From: Comamonas thiooxydans
GTDB lineage: Bacteria; Pseudomonadota; Gammaproteobacteria; Burkholderiales; Burkholderiaceae_C
Direction: 5' to 3'
NCBI RefSeq assembly: GCF_002157685.2
Contig: NZ_AP026738.1
Location: 4,092,001 to 4,156,000, forward strand
Length of the DNA: 64,000 bases
Part shown: positions 25,063 through 35,509 of the stretch, one piece after another
Layout of the letters: each line of letters begins with the position of its first letter
Position numbering within the stretch: position 1 is the first letter of the stretch
Position numbers and translations under genes: made by a program
The notes under the pieces: model-generated
Told to the model about the DNA's origin: nothing
The model's input: only the letters and a program-made list of their open reading frames with translations
The model's database searches: none

Positions 25063-26478
25063 TTACAGCGAGAAGTACATATCGTATTCGACAGGGTGCA
25101 CCGACTGGCGATAGCGAGTCACTTCGCCCATCTTCAGCTCGATGTAGGCATCCAGCATGCTGTCGGAGAACACACCACCCTTGGTCAGGAACGCACGGTC
25201 GGCGTCCAGGGCTTCCAGAGCCTGATCCAGGCTGTGGCAGACGGTAGGCACCAGCTTGTCTTCCTCGGGAGGCAGGTGGTAGAGATCCTTGGTCGCGGCT
25301 TCGCCGGGATGGATCTTGTTTTCCACGCCGTCCAGGCCGGCCATCAGCAGAGCGGCGAAACCCAGGTAGGGGTTCATCAGAGGATCGGGGAAGCGAGCTT
25401 CCACGCGACGAGCCTTGGGGTTGCTGACGTAAGGAATACGGATGGAGGCCGAGCGATTCTTGGCCGAGTAAGCCAGCTTCACGGGCGCTTCGAAGCCGGG
25501 AACCAGACGCTTGTAGCTGTTGGTGCCAGGGTTGGTGATGGCGTTCAGCGCACGAGCGTGCTTGATGATGCCGCCAATGTAGTACAGGGCAAAGTCGGAC
25601 AGGCCGGCATAGCCGTCGCCGGCGAACAGGTTCTTGCCATCCTTCCACACGGACTGGTGCACATGCATGCCGGAGCCGTTATCGCCAGCGTAGGGCTTGG
25701 GCATGAAGGTTGCCGTCTTGCCGTAGGTGTTGGCCACGTTCCAGATGATGTACTTCTGCAGCTGTGTCCAGTCGGCACGCTCGACCAGGGTCGAGAAGCG
25801 TGTGCCGATTTCGTTCTGACCGGCACCGGCCACTTCGTGGTGGAACACTTCGACAGGAATGCCGACGGCTTCCAGCAGCAGCGACATCTCTGCGCGCATG
25901 TCCTGGGTGCTGTCGACAGGAGGAACGGGGAAGTAGCCACCCTTGACGCGAGGACGGTGACCACGGTTACCGGTCTCGAACTTGGTGCCTGTGTTCCAGG
26001 GTGCCTCGTATTCTTCGATTTCGAAGAAGGGGTTGTGAGGCTCGGTGCCCCAACGCACGCCGTCGAAGATGAAGAATTCGGGTTCGGGGCCGAAGTAAGC
26101 GGTATCGCCCAGGCCGGAAGCCTTCAGATAGGCTTCGGCACGCTTGGCGATGGAACGGGGATCGCGGTCGTAGGCCTTGCCGTCACCGGGCTCGATCACA
26201 TCGCACTGCAGAATCAGTGTGGTTTCTTCGAAGAAGGGATCGATATTGGCAGTGTTGGGATCGGGAACCAGCTGCATGTCCGAGGCTTCGATACCCTTCC
26301 AGCCAGCAACGGAAGAACCGTCGAAAGCATGGCCCGAGGTGAACTTGTCCTCGTCGAAGTGCGACACGGGCACGGTCACGTGCTGTTCCTTGCCGCGGGT
26401 ATCGGTAAAGCGCAGGTCCACGAACTTGACCTCGTTATCCTGCACCATCTGCATCACGTCTGCAACGGTCTTCGCCAT
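25063..26478 (-). CDS. glnA: type I glutamine synthetase
   Basis: A 471-residue GSI subunit that makes glutamine from glutamate, ammonia and ATP as a dodecamer. Family signatures include FDGSSVAGW, the metal-site region around [10 protein letters not shown] and [10 protein letters not shown], and the adenylylation tyrosine in [10 protein letters not shown] (about Tyr400), so GlnE control is expected. The start follows a leader of about 40 bases from a predicted sigma-54 promoter, with two NtrC sites further upstream, so nitrogen-responsive transcription by NtrC is well supported by sequence. Confidence 0.98.
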   Translation of the reverse strand: MAKTVADVMQMVQDNEVKFVDLRFTDTRGKEQHVTVPVSHFDEDKFTSGHAFDGSSVAGWKGIEASDMQLVPDPNTANIDPFFEETTLILQCDVIEPGDGKAYDRDPRSIAKRAEAYLKASGLGDTAYFGPEPEFFIFDGVRWGTEPHNPFFEIEEYEAPWNTGTKFETGNRGHRPRVKGGYFPVPPVDSTQDMRAEMSLLLEAVGIPVEVFHHEVAGAGQNEIGTRFSTLVERADWTQLQKYIIWNVANTYGKTATFMPKPYAGDNGSGMHVHQSVWKDGKNLFAGDGYAGLSDFALYYIGGIIKHARALNAITNPGTNSYKRLVPGFEAPVKLAYSAKNRSASIRIPYVSNPKARRVEARFPDPLMNPYLGFAALLMAGLDGVENKIHPGEAATKDLYHLPPEEDKLVPTVCHSLDQALEALDADRAFLTKGGVFSDSMLDAYIELKMGEVTRYRQSVHPVEYDMYFSL

Positions 26479-26529
26479 TAGATCTCTCCTGCCAACTTTG
26501 GCTGATCAAATAAAGAATGAATAGTATCT

Positions 26530-26545
26530 AGCAGTTTGCGTGCCA
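26530..26545 (-). promoter_or_regulatory. sigma-54 (RpoN) promoter of glnA
   Basis: On the minus strand it reads TGGCACGCAAACTGCT. The -24 TGGCAC is perfect, the GG-N10-GC spacing is exact, and the -12 box has CTGC instead of TTGC. Transcription from here would give a leader of about 40 bases before the glnA ATG. Confidence 0.8.
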
Positions 26546-26700
26546 ACTCGACCTAGGCGCCTCACAACAACATCTGCGCACCGAAACCGAGCCTTGGTGT
26601 AAAGATATTCGGCACAAGACATAAGCACTTACCAGAGCTGTATCTGCAAACTGCACCAAACAGACGCGCATTGTCTCACTGCCAGAGCACGCCTCACAGC

Positions 26701-26717
26701 TGCACCATCTTGGTGAA
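26701..26717. promoter_or_regulatory. NtrC enhancer site, imperfect
   Basis: TGCACC-N5-GGTGAA: the left half matches the NtrC consensus TGCACC-N5-GGTGCA fully and the right half has one change. It lies next to the perfect site, centred about 160 bases upstream of the -24 box. Confidence 0.7.
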
Positions 26718-26723
26718 TAAAAA

Positions 26724-26740
26724 TGCACCAAGATGGTGCA
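26724..26740. promoter_or_regulatory. NtrC enhancer site, perfect
   Basis: TGCACCAAGATGGTGCA is an exact match to TGCACC-N5-GGTGCA, and the dyad continues outward for 3 bp (AAA/TTT). With the imperfect site 23 bases away, roughly two helical turns, it forms a paired enhancer upstream of glnA. Confidence 0.85.
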
Positions 26741-26800
26741 TTTTTGAAATAAGATTGTTTTTGGTGCATGACGCCTGATTCGCCCTGCTACAGACGCTCA

Positions 26801-27676
26801 TCAGCGAGCCACCGAAGCTGCACCATCCGAATCACCTGCACCAGGTGCAAACGGGACCTGCGGGTCGGCAGCACTGGGGATGGTCTGCGCCCTCATTTGC
26901 TCCAGCGCCGCCAGGCAGAAGTGAGCGAACCACAGTGCAGAGAAGGCAAACACCAGCGCATAGATCCAGATCGCAATCGGAACCAGAATCCAGAAAGCGG
27001 CCAGGAACAGCAGCCCGGAAATCCAGACCACACCAGGTGCTGCACCCAGATAGCCGCAGATCACCCCCATCAGAATGAGCGACATGCGGTGACGGGCAAA
27101 CAGGGCCCGGCGCTCGTCCTTGCTGGCATGCTCGGACAAGGCGTCAAATGCCATGACCCTATAGGTAAGCCAGCCCCAGATCAAAGGCGCCACCACCAGC
27201 ATCAGCGGCGGGAACACCCATAGCGGCAGAGTGACAAACAAGGCCAGCAGCGCAATCAACGTGGAGCCGCCCGACCAGACCAGGCTGGCCACAGTAGAGC
27301 CACCATGCTTTTTCTCCAGCCCGGCAAAGCGTTTCTCGGCCACCAGTTGCGTCAGCACAGGCGCCATGAACAGGCCCACCAGCAGCAAAACCAGCACCAC
27401 GAGTACAGGCGTTGCTCCCAACACAACAAAAATGGAAGCCACCACCTCCGAGGCATACCCAAGGCCCAGCCCTTGCAGCCATAGCCACAAGGAATGCAGC
27501 CAGCCCACCCCATCAAGCAGGCTTTGCACCTTGAGGACCGCATCGGCCCAGAAGAAGTAACCAAGAAGCCAGGCCATCAAGGCCATGGCCAGCAGCGGCA
27601 AGAGTGACCAGACAATGACCCGCTTATGCAGGCAATACGCCATGGCACGCCAAAAAGAGTCGAGTAGCAAGCTCAT
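26801..27676 (-). CDS. EI24 domain (CysZ-like) membrane protein
   Basis: About 291 residues with several transmembrane helices. The N-terminal SFWRAMAYCLHKRVI and the following hydrophobic hairpin match the EI24/CysZ-like family, whose CysZ member carries sulfate. The central part has long hydrophobic helices, and the C-terminal tail is short and acidic. Substrate and role are unknown. The start may be at 27676 or 27688; neither has a strong ribosome site. It lies upstream of glnA on the same strand but behind the NtrC enhancers, and 26 bases after the hydroxylase-family gene. Confidence 0.8.
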   Translation of the reverse strand: MSLLLDSFWRAMAYCLHKRVIVWSLLPLLAMALMAWLLGYFFWADAVLKVQSLLDGVGWLHSLWLWLQGLGLGYASEVVASIFVVLGATPVLVVLVLLLVGLFMAPVLTQLVAEKRFAGLEKKHGGSTVASLVWSGGSTLIALLALFVTLPLWVFPPLMLVVAPLIWGWLTYRVMAFDALSEHASKDERRALFARHRMSLILMGVICGYLGAAPGVVWISGLLFLAAFWILVPIAIWIYALVFAFSALWFAHFCLAALEQMRAQTIPSAADPQVPFAPGAGDSDGAASVAR

Positions 27677-27702
27677 GCTGGCAAGCATACTCAAGGATTG
27701 AC

Positions 27703-28683
27703 TTATGCGCGACCCATCAATCGCAGGACAGCCAGCCACTGCTGCGCCCAGAAGCCACGGCCATAGTCGCGCAGCTGCCCTTTCGCATTGGCCTGCACCT
27801 GATCGCGAATGCCAGTGGGGTCATAGCGCAGATCGAAATTGGCCGTACCGAACAACATGTCCCACCAGGGCAAGAGCACGCCGAAGTTGTTGCCGTGGAC
27901 CTTTTTGTTGCGCACCGGCGCCATGGGCTCGTGACCGATACCGATGGCGTGATGGCGTCGGTGAAAGCGCGGGCTGATCCACAGACGCTCACCCAGCTGG
28001 CCAAACCAGATGCGCACGTTGGCGTGCTGAAAGCTCTCGCTGAGCTGGGTCAGGGCCACGATGGCCACGAACTGCCCGGGCGCCACGCCAATCAGTTGCG
28101 CCACCAGCACGATGATGGCGTCATGGATCACGTCGTCGAGCAGGTGATTGCGGTTGTCGCTCCACACCGTCATCTGGCGCTGCGAGTGGTGCACGGCATG
28201 CAGCTTCCACCACCATGTAAATCCATGCTGGCCGCGATGAATCCAGTACTCGACCAGATCGAAGACAACCAGATACATCAGCAGGCTGACCCAGGCGTTG
28301 TCCGTCACGCCCGGCCAGATGTCGTCAAGGTGAAAGCCCGGCAAGCCCCAGACATGGAGCTGGCCCATGAGCGAATTCCACAGCGGCTCTGTCGTGAAGA
28401 ACAAGGCCAGCCGGAAAAGTCCCAGCCGATGAATCAGCGTGTAGAGGATGTCCACACGAATCGCCTGGCGGTCGACCACGGGCTCGACCGGCCTCCAGCG
28501 CTGCAGCGGCACGATCACCGCGACCATGACCGCTATCTGCAGTAAGCCCACCAACAGCCAGCCTGTGGCCGTGTAGCCATCTTCGAGCAGGTTCGCCATG
28601 CCGAAATGGAACAGAAACGGCTGAACCACGCCTTCAAACAAGCGTTGCTGCGCCTCTCCAAACATCTGAACCAACCAATCCAC
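27703..28683 (-). CDS. fatty acid hydroxylase / sterol desaturase family protein
   Basis: A 326-residue integral-membrane di-iron oxygenase. Histidine clusters are visible: HRGQH, then HAVHHS, and later HRRHH, plus HGNNFG, as in the family. Long hydrophobic segments flank them. It probably hydroxylates or desaturates a lipid, carotenoid or hopanoid; the substrate cannot be read. It overlaps no neighbour and lies 26 bases before the EI24 gene and 21 bases after the deacetylase gene, suggesting one minus-strand transcript of envelope-related genes. Confidence 0.9.
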   Translation of the reverse strand: MDWLVQMFGEAQQRLFEGVVQPFLFHFGMANLLEDGYTATGWLLVGLLQIAVMVAVIVPLQRWRPVEPVVDRQAIRVDILYTLIHRLGLFRLALFFTTEPLWNSLMGQLHVWGLPGFHLDDIWPGVTDNAWVSLLMYLVVFDLVEYWIHRGQHGFTWWWKLHAVHHSQRQMTVWSDNRNHLLDDVIHDAIIVLVAQLIGVAPGQFVAIVALTQLSESFQHANVRIWFGQLGERLWISPRFHRRHHAIGIGHEPMAPVRNKKVHGNNFGVLLPWWDMLFGTANFDLRYDPTGIRDQVQANAKGQLRDYGRGFWAQQWLAVLRLMGRA

Positions 28684-28704
28684 AACTCACTCCTCTTGCA
28701 GCAC

Positions 28705-29532
28705 TCAGCGGTGCTGCGCAATCCAGCCCTGGTACGCCGGATGCTCGGCCAGCGTACGAAAGCAAAAACCCTTATCCAGCAGACCGACGATCAGCGGCTC
28801 CAGCACCGCCGGGGCCCAGGGGTCTTGGCGCGACCAGATGCCGAGGTGGGCCAGCAAGATATCGCCGCCGCCTATGTTTTTGAGTGCCTGGGCCAGCAAG
28901 CGTTCATTGGGGTACCTGTCGCTGGGCAGCTCATCGCCCAGAAAGCCTGCCGGCGCCCAGCCCACATGCTGAAAGCCGCCTTGCTGCGCTGCGGCAATCA
29001 GTGCTGGCGATGTCTTGCCGCCGGGCGCACGATACAGCGGCAAGGTCTTGCGACCCGTGATCTGCGCCAGCCGCTGAGCGGAGCGGGCAATCTCCTGGCG
29101 GTACTCATCGGCAGACACCACATAGCTCTGACCGGCTCTGGGCCCGGCCGAGGGCTTGACCTTGAAGTGCGTGACCTGGCCCGTGGCCTTGTCGCGGATA
29201 TCGGCCAGCCAGTACATATGGTCGAAGGTATGCGATGCAAGCTGGTGACCTTCGTCGGCACGCGCCTTCCACCAGGGTGCCCAGAAGTCGCCCAGACTGC
29301 TGCCCCCCTCCTTCGTGGCCTCATTGGCCGCAAAGAATGTGACGGGCACCTTGTGCTTTTGCAGAACCTGGGCGACAAGCTGGGCTATGCCCATATGCCC
29401 GGTATCAAAGGTCAGGTAAACCGCCTTGGAGCAAGTGCCTGAAGCTATCTTTTTTGAAGCTTCGACAGCGAAGGCTGGAACGGCAGACAGGCCACCGACC
29501 AGCGATCCAAGCATGAAACAACGTCTTTGCAT
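28705..29532 (-). CDS. secreted polysaccharide deacetylase (NodB family)
   Basis: A 275-residue CE4-type protein. The signal peptide is QRRCFMLGSLVGG..., with a twin-arginine-like RR-x-F but also usable by Sec. The NodB domain begins near residue 37: the first motif is TFDTGH (Asp43), the metal-binding HxxxH region is SHTFDH, and YRAPGGK is present. The usual TFDDG has Thr in place of the second Asp, which normally binds the metal, so activity is uncertain. AAGGAGG at 5 bases supports the ATG at 29532. Probable target: N-acetyl groups of a cell-wall or exopolysaccharide. Confidence 0.86.
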   Translation of the reverse strand: MQRRCFMLGSLVGGLSAVPAFAVEASKKIASGTCSKAVYLTFDTGHMGIAQLVAQVLQKHKVPVTFFAANEATKEGGSSLGDFWAPWWKARADEGHQLASHTFDHMYWLADIRDKATGQVTHFKVKPSAGPRAGQSYVVSADEYRQEIARSAQRLAQITGRKTLPLYRAPGGKTSPALIAAAQQGGFQHVGWAPAGFLGDELPSDRYPNERLLAQALKNIGGGDILLAHLGIWSRQDPWAPAVLEPLIVGLLDKGFCFRTLAEHPAYQGWIAQHR

Positions 29533-29604
29533 CCACCCTCCTTGAGGTGGTCAACACGGAGACCAAGCCATCCCTGCCGTTTCGATGCAGCAAGGACAAG
29601 CACC

Positions 29605-30771
29605 TTAGCGCGCAGCGTGGGACAGCGTCCAGACACCGTGAGGCGACTTGCCCACGTTAACCTGATTGACCACCTTCTTCTCCACCGTGTCGATCACCGA
29701 CAGCTTGCGCGCCCAGCGCGAGGCCACGAAGATGTAGCGACCGTCAGCCGAGACATCCATGCAGTCGGGGCCGCCAGGCGCCGGGTAATTGGCAACGACC
29801 TGGCTGCTGACCATATCGATCTTGCTGATGGTATTGGCCACGCGATTGCTCACGTACAGATGGCGATCATCGCCGGCAGCGCGGAAGGCATGCGCTCCGG
29901 CAGCCGTCTTGATCTGACCCAGGCTGCGTGGCTCGGCGCCGGTGATATCGAACACCTCGACACCATCGCCGCCCGTCAGGCCGACAAACAGCTTTTTGCC
30001 ATCAGGGCTGCCATAGACGTCCGCAGGCATGGGGCCTGTGGGCACGCGGGCCTTGATGGTCTGGGTGGCGATATCGATGGCCACCAGGGCGTCGCTGTCC
30101 TGCATGGTGGAGTACAGCGTCTTGCTCTGCGCGTCGATGAACAAATGGCTGGGCGTCTTGCCGGTGGAGACGCGCTTGACCAGAGTCGGCGTCTGCGTGG
30201 CCGCATCCCAGCGGTAGAAATCGATGTGGTTGAGGCGGTTGGCAGCCGTGACGAACCATTTCATGTCCGGTGAAAAGCGCAGGTGGTATGGGTCCACGAT
30301 ATCGCGGATCACACGCTGCACGGCCCCCGTGCGCGGATCCACCAGAGTCAGCGAATCGCCCAGCGCATTGGCCACCACCAGCGACTTTTCGTCTGGCGTC
30401 AGATACAGATGATGAGGCTCCTTGCCCGTAGGAATGCGCGACTGCTCCTTCCAGGTCTGTGGATCGATCACGCTGATGGATGCATCCAGGGAATTGAGCA
30501 CAAAGATGGGCGTTGGGCCTTGCACTGCACGCGCCGCCTGTGCGGGCTTGACAGCGGCTGGCGGCACAGATGCACCGGTTGCAACCGCCGCCGCGGGCGC
30601 GACCACAGGAGCGGCAGCGACCGCCGGTGCGGCTGCCTTGGCAGACTTGAAACCGGGCAAGGCCGAAGCCCCCAACCATGCCGCGGCACCCACGCCCACG
30701 ACCAATGCCACAGCAGCGCCAGTGCGCCCAATAGAAAGACGTCCCACAACCACCACCTTCTCAGAATCCAT
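29605..30771 (-). CDS. YVTN-type beta-propeller protein, membrane-anchored
   Basis: A 388-residue protein. An N-terminal anchor at about residues 16-36 precedes an Ala/Pro/Val-rich linker of ~60 residues. A beta-propeller of about seven blades follows, with repeated units such as NSLDASISVIDPQT, DEKSLVVANALGD, DGKKLFVGLTGGD and DGRYIFVASRWARK. Each has the DGxxLyV pattern of YVTN repeats. It should sit in the periplasm attached to the inner membrane, perhaps as a scaffold or binding protein. The ATG at 30771 gives the short basic N-terminus; upstream in-frame residues look non-coding. Confidence 0.83.
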   Translation of the reverse strand: MDSEKVVVVGRLSIGRTGAAVALVVGVGAAAWLGASALPGFKSAKAAAPAVAAAPVVAPAAAVATGASVPPAAVKPAQAARAVQGPTPIFVLNSLDASISVIDPQTWKEQSRIPTGKEPHHLYLTPDEKSLVVANALGDSLTLVDPRTGAVQRVIRDIVDPYHLRFSPDMKWFVTAANRLNHIDFYRWDAATQTPTLVKRVSTGKTPSHLFIDAQSKTLYSTMQDSDALVAIDIATQTIKARVPTGPMPADVYGSPDGKKLFVGLTGGDGVEVFDITGAEPRSLGQIKTAAGAHAFRAAGDDRHLYVSNRVANTISKIDMVSSQVVANYPAPGGPDCMDVSADGRYIFVASRWARKLSVIDTVEKKVVNQVNVGKSPHGVWTLSHAAR

Positions 30772-31005
30772 GCAGTGTAGCTGCGCCAATGCAGCCGCTG
30801 CCAACACAAGCCTTCTGGTTTACAAAGCTTGTTGAAATGCCACGCCAAGCTTGCCTGATCGACGCAGGCCGCATCATGACAACAATTCAAAAACAGGAGC
30901 AGCTAGCTCATGCTTTTATTACAGTACAGCTTTAAAAAAGCTTGAAACCGTTGGAATAAAGGCACATGGCGCTCATCTATTGATGAACATCATTGCTCTA
31001 TAAAA

Positions 31006-31030
31006 AAAGGAGCCCTGAAAGGGCTCCTTT
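31006..31030 (-). terminator. intrinsic terminator downstream of the purA-phosphoribosyltransferase genes
   Basis: An 11-bp perfect stem AAAGGAGCCCT / AGGGCTCCTTT with a 3-base loop, preceded by an A-run. Read on the minus strand this becomes a U-run after the stem. It lies about 20 bases beyond the phosphoribosyltransferase stop at 31052. Confidence 0.85.
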
Positions 31031-31051
31031 GCCAACGTCGGTGACGGGTCC

Positions 31052-31576
31052 TCAGACCTTCCACTTCTCCGCCAGCTTTTCGGGATTCAGCGTGTCATAG
31101 CCTTCGAAAGGCTGGTGAATCCAGGGGTTGGTGGCCAAGAAGTCCACCGAATAATCGGGCTCGAAGGTCGACACGCCCTTGGTCCAGATCACGGCGCTGC
31201 GCAGCTCCGTAATGGGTGCGTAGTTGGTCTTGAGCATGGCGATCACGGCCTTGAGCGTGGCGCCCGAGTCCGCCAGATCGTCCACCAGCAGCACGCGGCC
31301 GGAAATATCGCCCTTGGGCGTGGCAATGAAGCGACCGATGTCCAGATGGCCCTGCACCGTGCCGGCTTCGGCGCGGTAGGAGCTGGTGGACATGATGGCC
31401 AGAGGCTTGTCGAAAATGCGGCTCAGGATGTCGCCGGGACGCAGACCACCGCGTGCCAGGCACAGGATGGTGTCGAATTCCCAGCCGGACTGGTGGATCT
31501 TGATGGCGAGCTTTTCGATGAGACCGTGGTACTCGTCGTAGCTCACATACAGGTGCTTACCGTCTTCTGTCAGCAT
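31052..31576 (-). CDS. purine-type phosphoribosyltransferase
   Basis: A 174-residue type I phosphoribosyltransferase. The PRPP-binding motif is LLVDDLADSGATL, with hydrophobic beta-strands before it, and a flexible loop with ARGGLRPG. The C-terminus holds a FLATNPWI stretch that may read the purine base. It most resembles xanthine/hypoxanthine-type enzymes of the salvage pathway. A GTG at 31582 is possible, but AAGGA lies 9-10 bases before the ATG at 31576. It lies 40 bases after purA on the same strand and ends at a terminator, so purine synthesis and salvage genes are grouped. Confidence 0.86.
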   Translation of the reverse strand: MLTEDGKHLYVSYDEYHGLIEKLAIKIHQSGWEFDTILCLARGGLRPGDILSRIFDKPLAIMSTSSYRAEAGTVQGHLDIGRFIATPKGDISGRVLLVDDLADSGATLKAVIAMLKTNYAPITELRSAVIWTKGVSTFEPDYSVDFLATNPWIHQPFEGYDTLNPEKLAEKWKV

Positions 31577-31616
31577 GGGCACAGTTCCTTTGAAAGTTCA
31601 GTAAAACCCGGCCCGA

Positions 31617-33017
<1,401 letters not shown>

Positions 33018-33030
33018 TTAGTCAAATGCC

Positions 33031-34179
33031 TTAAATGGCTTGCACGACCCATTGCCCGCCTACATTGGCAAGCTCACGGTCGCAGTGGAACTCATCCACT
33101 TCGCTTTCATGCCCTGGCAGCACGCAGACCACCGTCTCGCCCTGCTGACGCAATGCGGCAATGGCGGCAGCCACTTGCGCGTCATCGCCCCAGGGGGCGC
33201 GGATGGCAGCCTTGAGCGGACGCTCGGGCACGACAGCCACCAGTTGTTTGATATCGAGACTGAAGCCGGCAGCGGGACGATTGCGCCCGAACACTGCACC
33301 AACTTCGTCGTAGCGGCCACCGCGCACCAGGGCATCGCTGCCGCCGGGCACATAGATCGCAAAGCGCGTGCCGCTGTAGTAGGAGTAGCCACGCAGATCG
33401 GCCAGATCGAAGCTGACCTTGACGCCATCCAGATGCTGCACCAGCCAGCGCAAATGTGACAGCACATTGCGCACGCCGGCAGTGCGCTCCAGCAGCTTTT
33501 CAGCTTGATCGAGCACTTCCATGCCGCCGTACAGTTGCAGCAGCGCCATCAGGCCTTCACGCGAGGCCTCGGGGAAATCGCGGGTCAGCTGAGCCAGCTC
33601 GGTTGCATCCTTGGAGGCCAGGGCTGCATGAACCCCTCGCAGCACTTGCTCATCGACCAACACGCCAGCCAGCAGACTGCGCACGATGCGCACATCGGCC
33701 AGGTCCACGATGACATCCTTGACGCCCGCTCCCTTGAGGCAGTCGAGAGCCAGGTGCAGGGCTTCGAGGTCGGCTTCCAGGCCTTCATGACCGTAGATTT
33801 CAGCACCGAACTGGAACGGCTCACGCGTGGCACGCGGACGATCGGGGCGCGCATGAACGACAGGGCCGCAGTAGCACAGACGGGTTACGCCCTTGCGATT
33901 GAGCAAATGTGCATCAATGCGTGCCACCTGCTGCGTCATGTCTGCGCGCAGGCCCATGGTGCGACCGGAGAGCTGGTCAATCAGTTTGGAGGTTTGAAGG
34001 GCAAGAGCTTCGCCTGTACCCGTCAGCAAGGACTCCAGATACTCCAGCATGGGTGGCATGACAAGCTCATAGCCATAGCTGCGCGCAGTATCGAGCAATC
34101 CTCGACGCAATTCTTCGATGTGCCGTGCCTCGGAGGGCAAAACATCGGCAATGTGATCCGGCAGGACCCAAGCAGACAT
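33031..34179 (-). CDS. hisZ: ATP phosphoribosyltransferase regulatory subunit
   Basis: A 382-residue HisZ, a non-catalytic class II tRNA-synthetase-like subunit that activates short-form HisG in histidine synthesis. It resembles HisS ([21 protein letters not shown]; a GGRYDEV glycine-rich loop) but lacks the anticodon-binding domain. It starts 37 bases upstream of the next gene's coordinates and is separated from DUF2065 by 93 bases. The conserved hflC-DUF2065-hisZ-purA order matches Burkholderiales. Confidence 0.96.
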   Translation of the reverse strand: MSAWVLPDHIADVLPSEARHIEELRRGLLDTARSYGYELVMPPMLEYLESLLTGTGEALALQTSKLIDQLSGRTMGLRADMTQQVARIDAHLLNRKGVTRLCYCGPVVHARPDRPRATREPFQFGAEIYGHEGLEADLEALHLALDCLKGAGVKDVIVDLADVRIVRSLLAGVLVDEQVLRGVHAALASKDATELAQLTRDFPEASREGLMALLQLYGGMEVLDQAEKLLERTAGVRNVLSHLRWLVQHLDGVKVSFDLADLRGYSYYSGTRFAIYVPGGSDALVRGGRYDEVGAVFGRNRPAAGFSLDIKQLVAVVPERPLKAAIRAPWGDDAQVAAAIAALRQQGETVVCVLPGHESEVDEFHCDRELANVGGQWVVQAI

Positions 34180-34272
34180 GGAGAAATGGGGAGGCTGTTA
34201 AAAATGCGATTCTACCGGCTTTGCCAGCCTCGCCCAATTTGACCGCTAAGGCCTAGCCAGTATCGGCAGTAT

Positions 34273-34461
34273 TTAAAGCAGCACCAGCATGATGGCGCCT
34301 GCTGCGATACAGAGCAATCCGCAAAAGCGCAGCTGCCCATCCCTGAGTTGCAGCAACTGGGAAAACAGCTGGCGCCACAGTCCGGGCGCGAACAGGGGCA
34401 GCAGCCCCTCCAGCACCAGCAGCATGGCGATCGCCAGTCCCAGGATCTCCCACCAATCCAT
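34273..34461 (-). CDS. DUF2065 small membrane protein
   Basis: A 62-residue protein with two hydrophobic helices. The start MDWWEILGLAIAMLLVLEGL and the later RFCGLLCIAAGAIMLVL match DUF2065. The ATG at 34461 follows GGAGG at 6 bases; the ATG two codons earlier is too close to that site. Function is unknown. The conserved position between hflC and hisZ suggests a link to membrane proteostasis or merely shared transcription. Confidence 0.88.
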   Translation of the reverse strand: MDWWEILGLAIAMLLVLEGLLPLFAPGLWRQLFSQLLQLRDGQLRFCGLLCIAAGAIMLVLL

Positions 34462-34478
34462 TGCCATCCTCCAATAGA

Positions 34479-34501
34479 CAATGGCCCTCAAGGGGCCATT
34501 G
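34479..34501 (-). terminator. hairpin between hflC and the DUF2065 gene
   Basis: A perfect 9-bp stem CAATGGCCC / GGGCCATTG with loop TCAAG. No U-run follows, so a weak terminator or mRNA-processing hairpin between hflC and the DUF2065 start is more likely than a full terminator. Confidence 0.55.
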
Positions 34502-34607
34502 CTTGTATCGCTGTCAAAGCTTTACGAACCTGCGCAAACAAGGATGCACAACAGGCATTGCTCTCGGCAAAACACCATGCCTGATCCGAATTTGCGCAAG
34601 CCAAGGC

Positions 34608-35498
34608 TTATTTGCCAGCGGAGCCGCCACTGCGATAGGCCTTGAAGAAGTCGCTTTGCGAAGGATCGAGCACCAGCACATCGCTCTTCTTGGAGAAGCT
34701 CTCCTTGTAAGCATCCAGACTGCGATAGAACTGCGCAAACTGCGGATCCTTGCCAAAGGATTCTGCGTAGACACGTGCCGCTTCAGCATCGCCCTCACCC
34801 TTGATCTTCTGGGCATCGCGGTAGGCATTGGCAATGGTGATGTCACGTTGACGGTCGGCCTCGGCGCGAATCTTTTCACCCTCAGCCGCGCCTGTGGAGC
34901 GCAGCTCGTTGGCCACGCGCTTGCGCTCGGCCTCCATACGGCGATAGACGGACTCGGTGATGGTTTCGGCATAGTCCACGCGAGTGATGCGCACATCGAC
35001 GATGTCGACACCCCAGGGCTTGGAGCCGCGCACGGTTTCCAGCACTTCACGCTTGACGTCGGCCATCAGCGTTTCACGCTTGGAAGACAGCAGCTCACGC
35101 ACGGTACGGCGGTTGATCTCTTCCTGAAAGGCATTGCGCACCACACGGTTGAGCTGCATGGCACCGGCAGATTCATCCAGACCCACGTTACGGATGTATT
35201 CCGAAGGCTCGGAGATGCGCCAGCGCACATACCAGTCGATGACCACGCGCTGCTTTTCAGCCGTGAGCATGGGCTCGGTATCGGTGCTGTCGAGCGTCAG
35301 CAGACGCTTGTCGATGTAACGCACGTTCTGCAACGGTGGCGGCAGCTTGAAGTTAAGCCCGGGCTCGGTGATCACTTCCTTGATCTGACCCAGCGCATAG
35401 ACCACACCGAACTGACGCTGATCCACGACAAACAGGGTCGAGCTCAGCAAGGCCAGCACCACGAGAATGCTGGTGACAAAAAATCCGATTCGATTCAC
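34608..35498 (-). CDS. hflC: HflC, FtsH-protease modulator
   Basis: A 296-residue SPFH/prohibitin-domain protein. One N-terminal transmembrane helix is followed by VVDQRQFGVVYALG and the band-7 domain to about residue 250. Together with HflK it forms a large periplasmic assembly around FtsH and limits its proteolysis. It is 11 bases downstream of hflK, so the pair is translated together. Typical length is about 300. Confidence 0.97.
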   Translation of the reverse strand: MNRIGFFVTSILVVLALLSSTLFVVDQRQFGVVYALGQIKEVITEPGLNFKLPPPLQNVRYIDKRLLTLDSTDTEPMLTAEKQRVVIDWYVRWRISEPSEYIRNVGLDESAGAMQLNRVVRNAFQEEINRRTVRELLSSKRETLMADVKREVLETVRGSKPWGVDIVDVRITRVDYAETITESVYRRMEAERKRVANELRSTGAAEGEKIRAEADRQRDITIANAYRDAQKIKGEGDAEAARVYAESFGKDPQFAQFYRSLDAYKESFSKKSDVLVLDPSQSDFFKAYRSGGSAGK

Positions 35499-35509
35499 TG
35501 CATTCTCTC

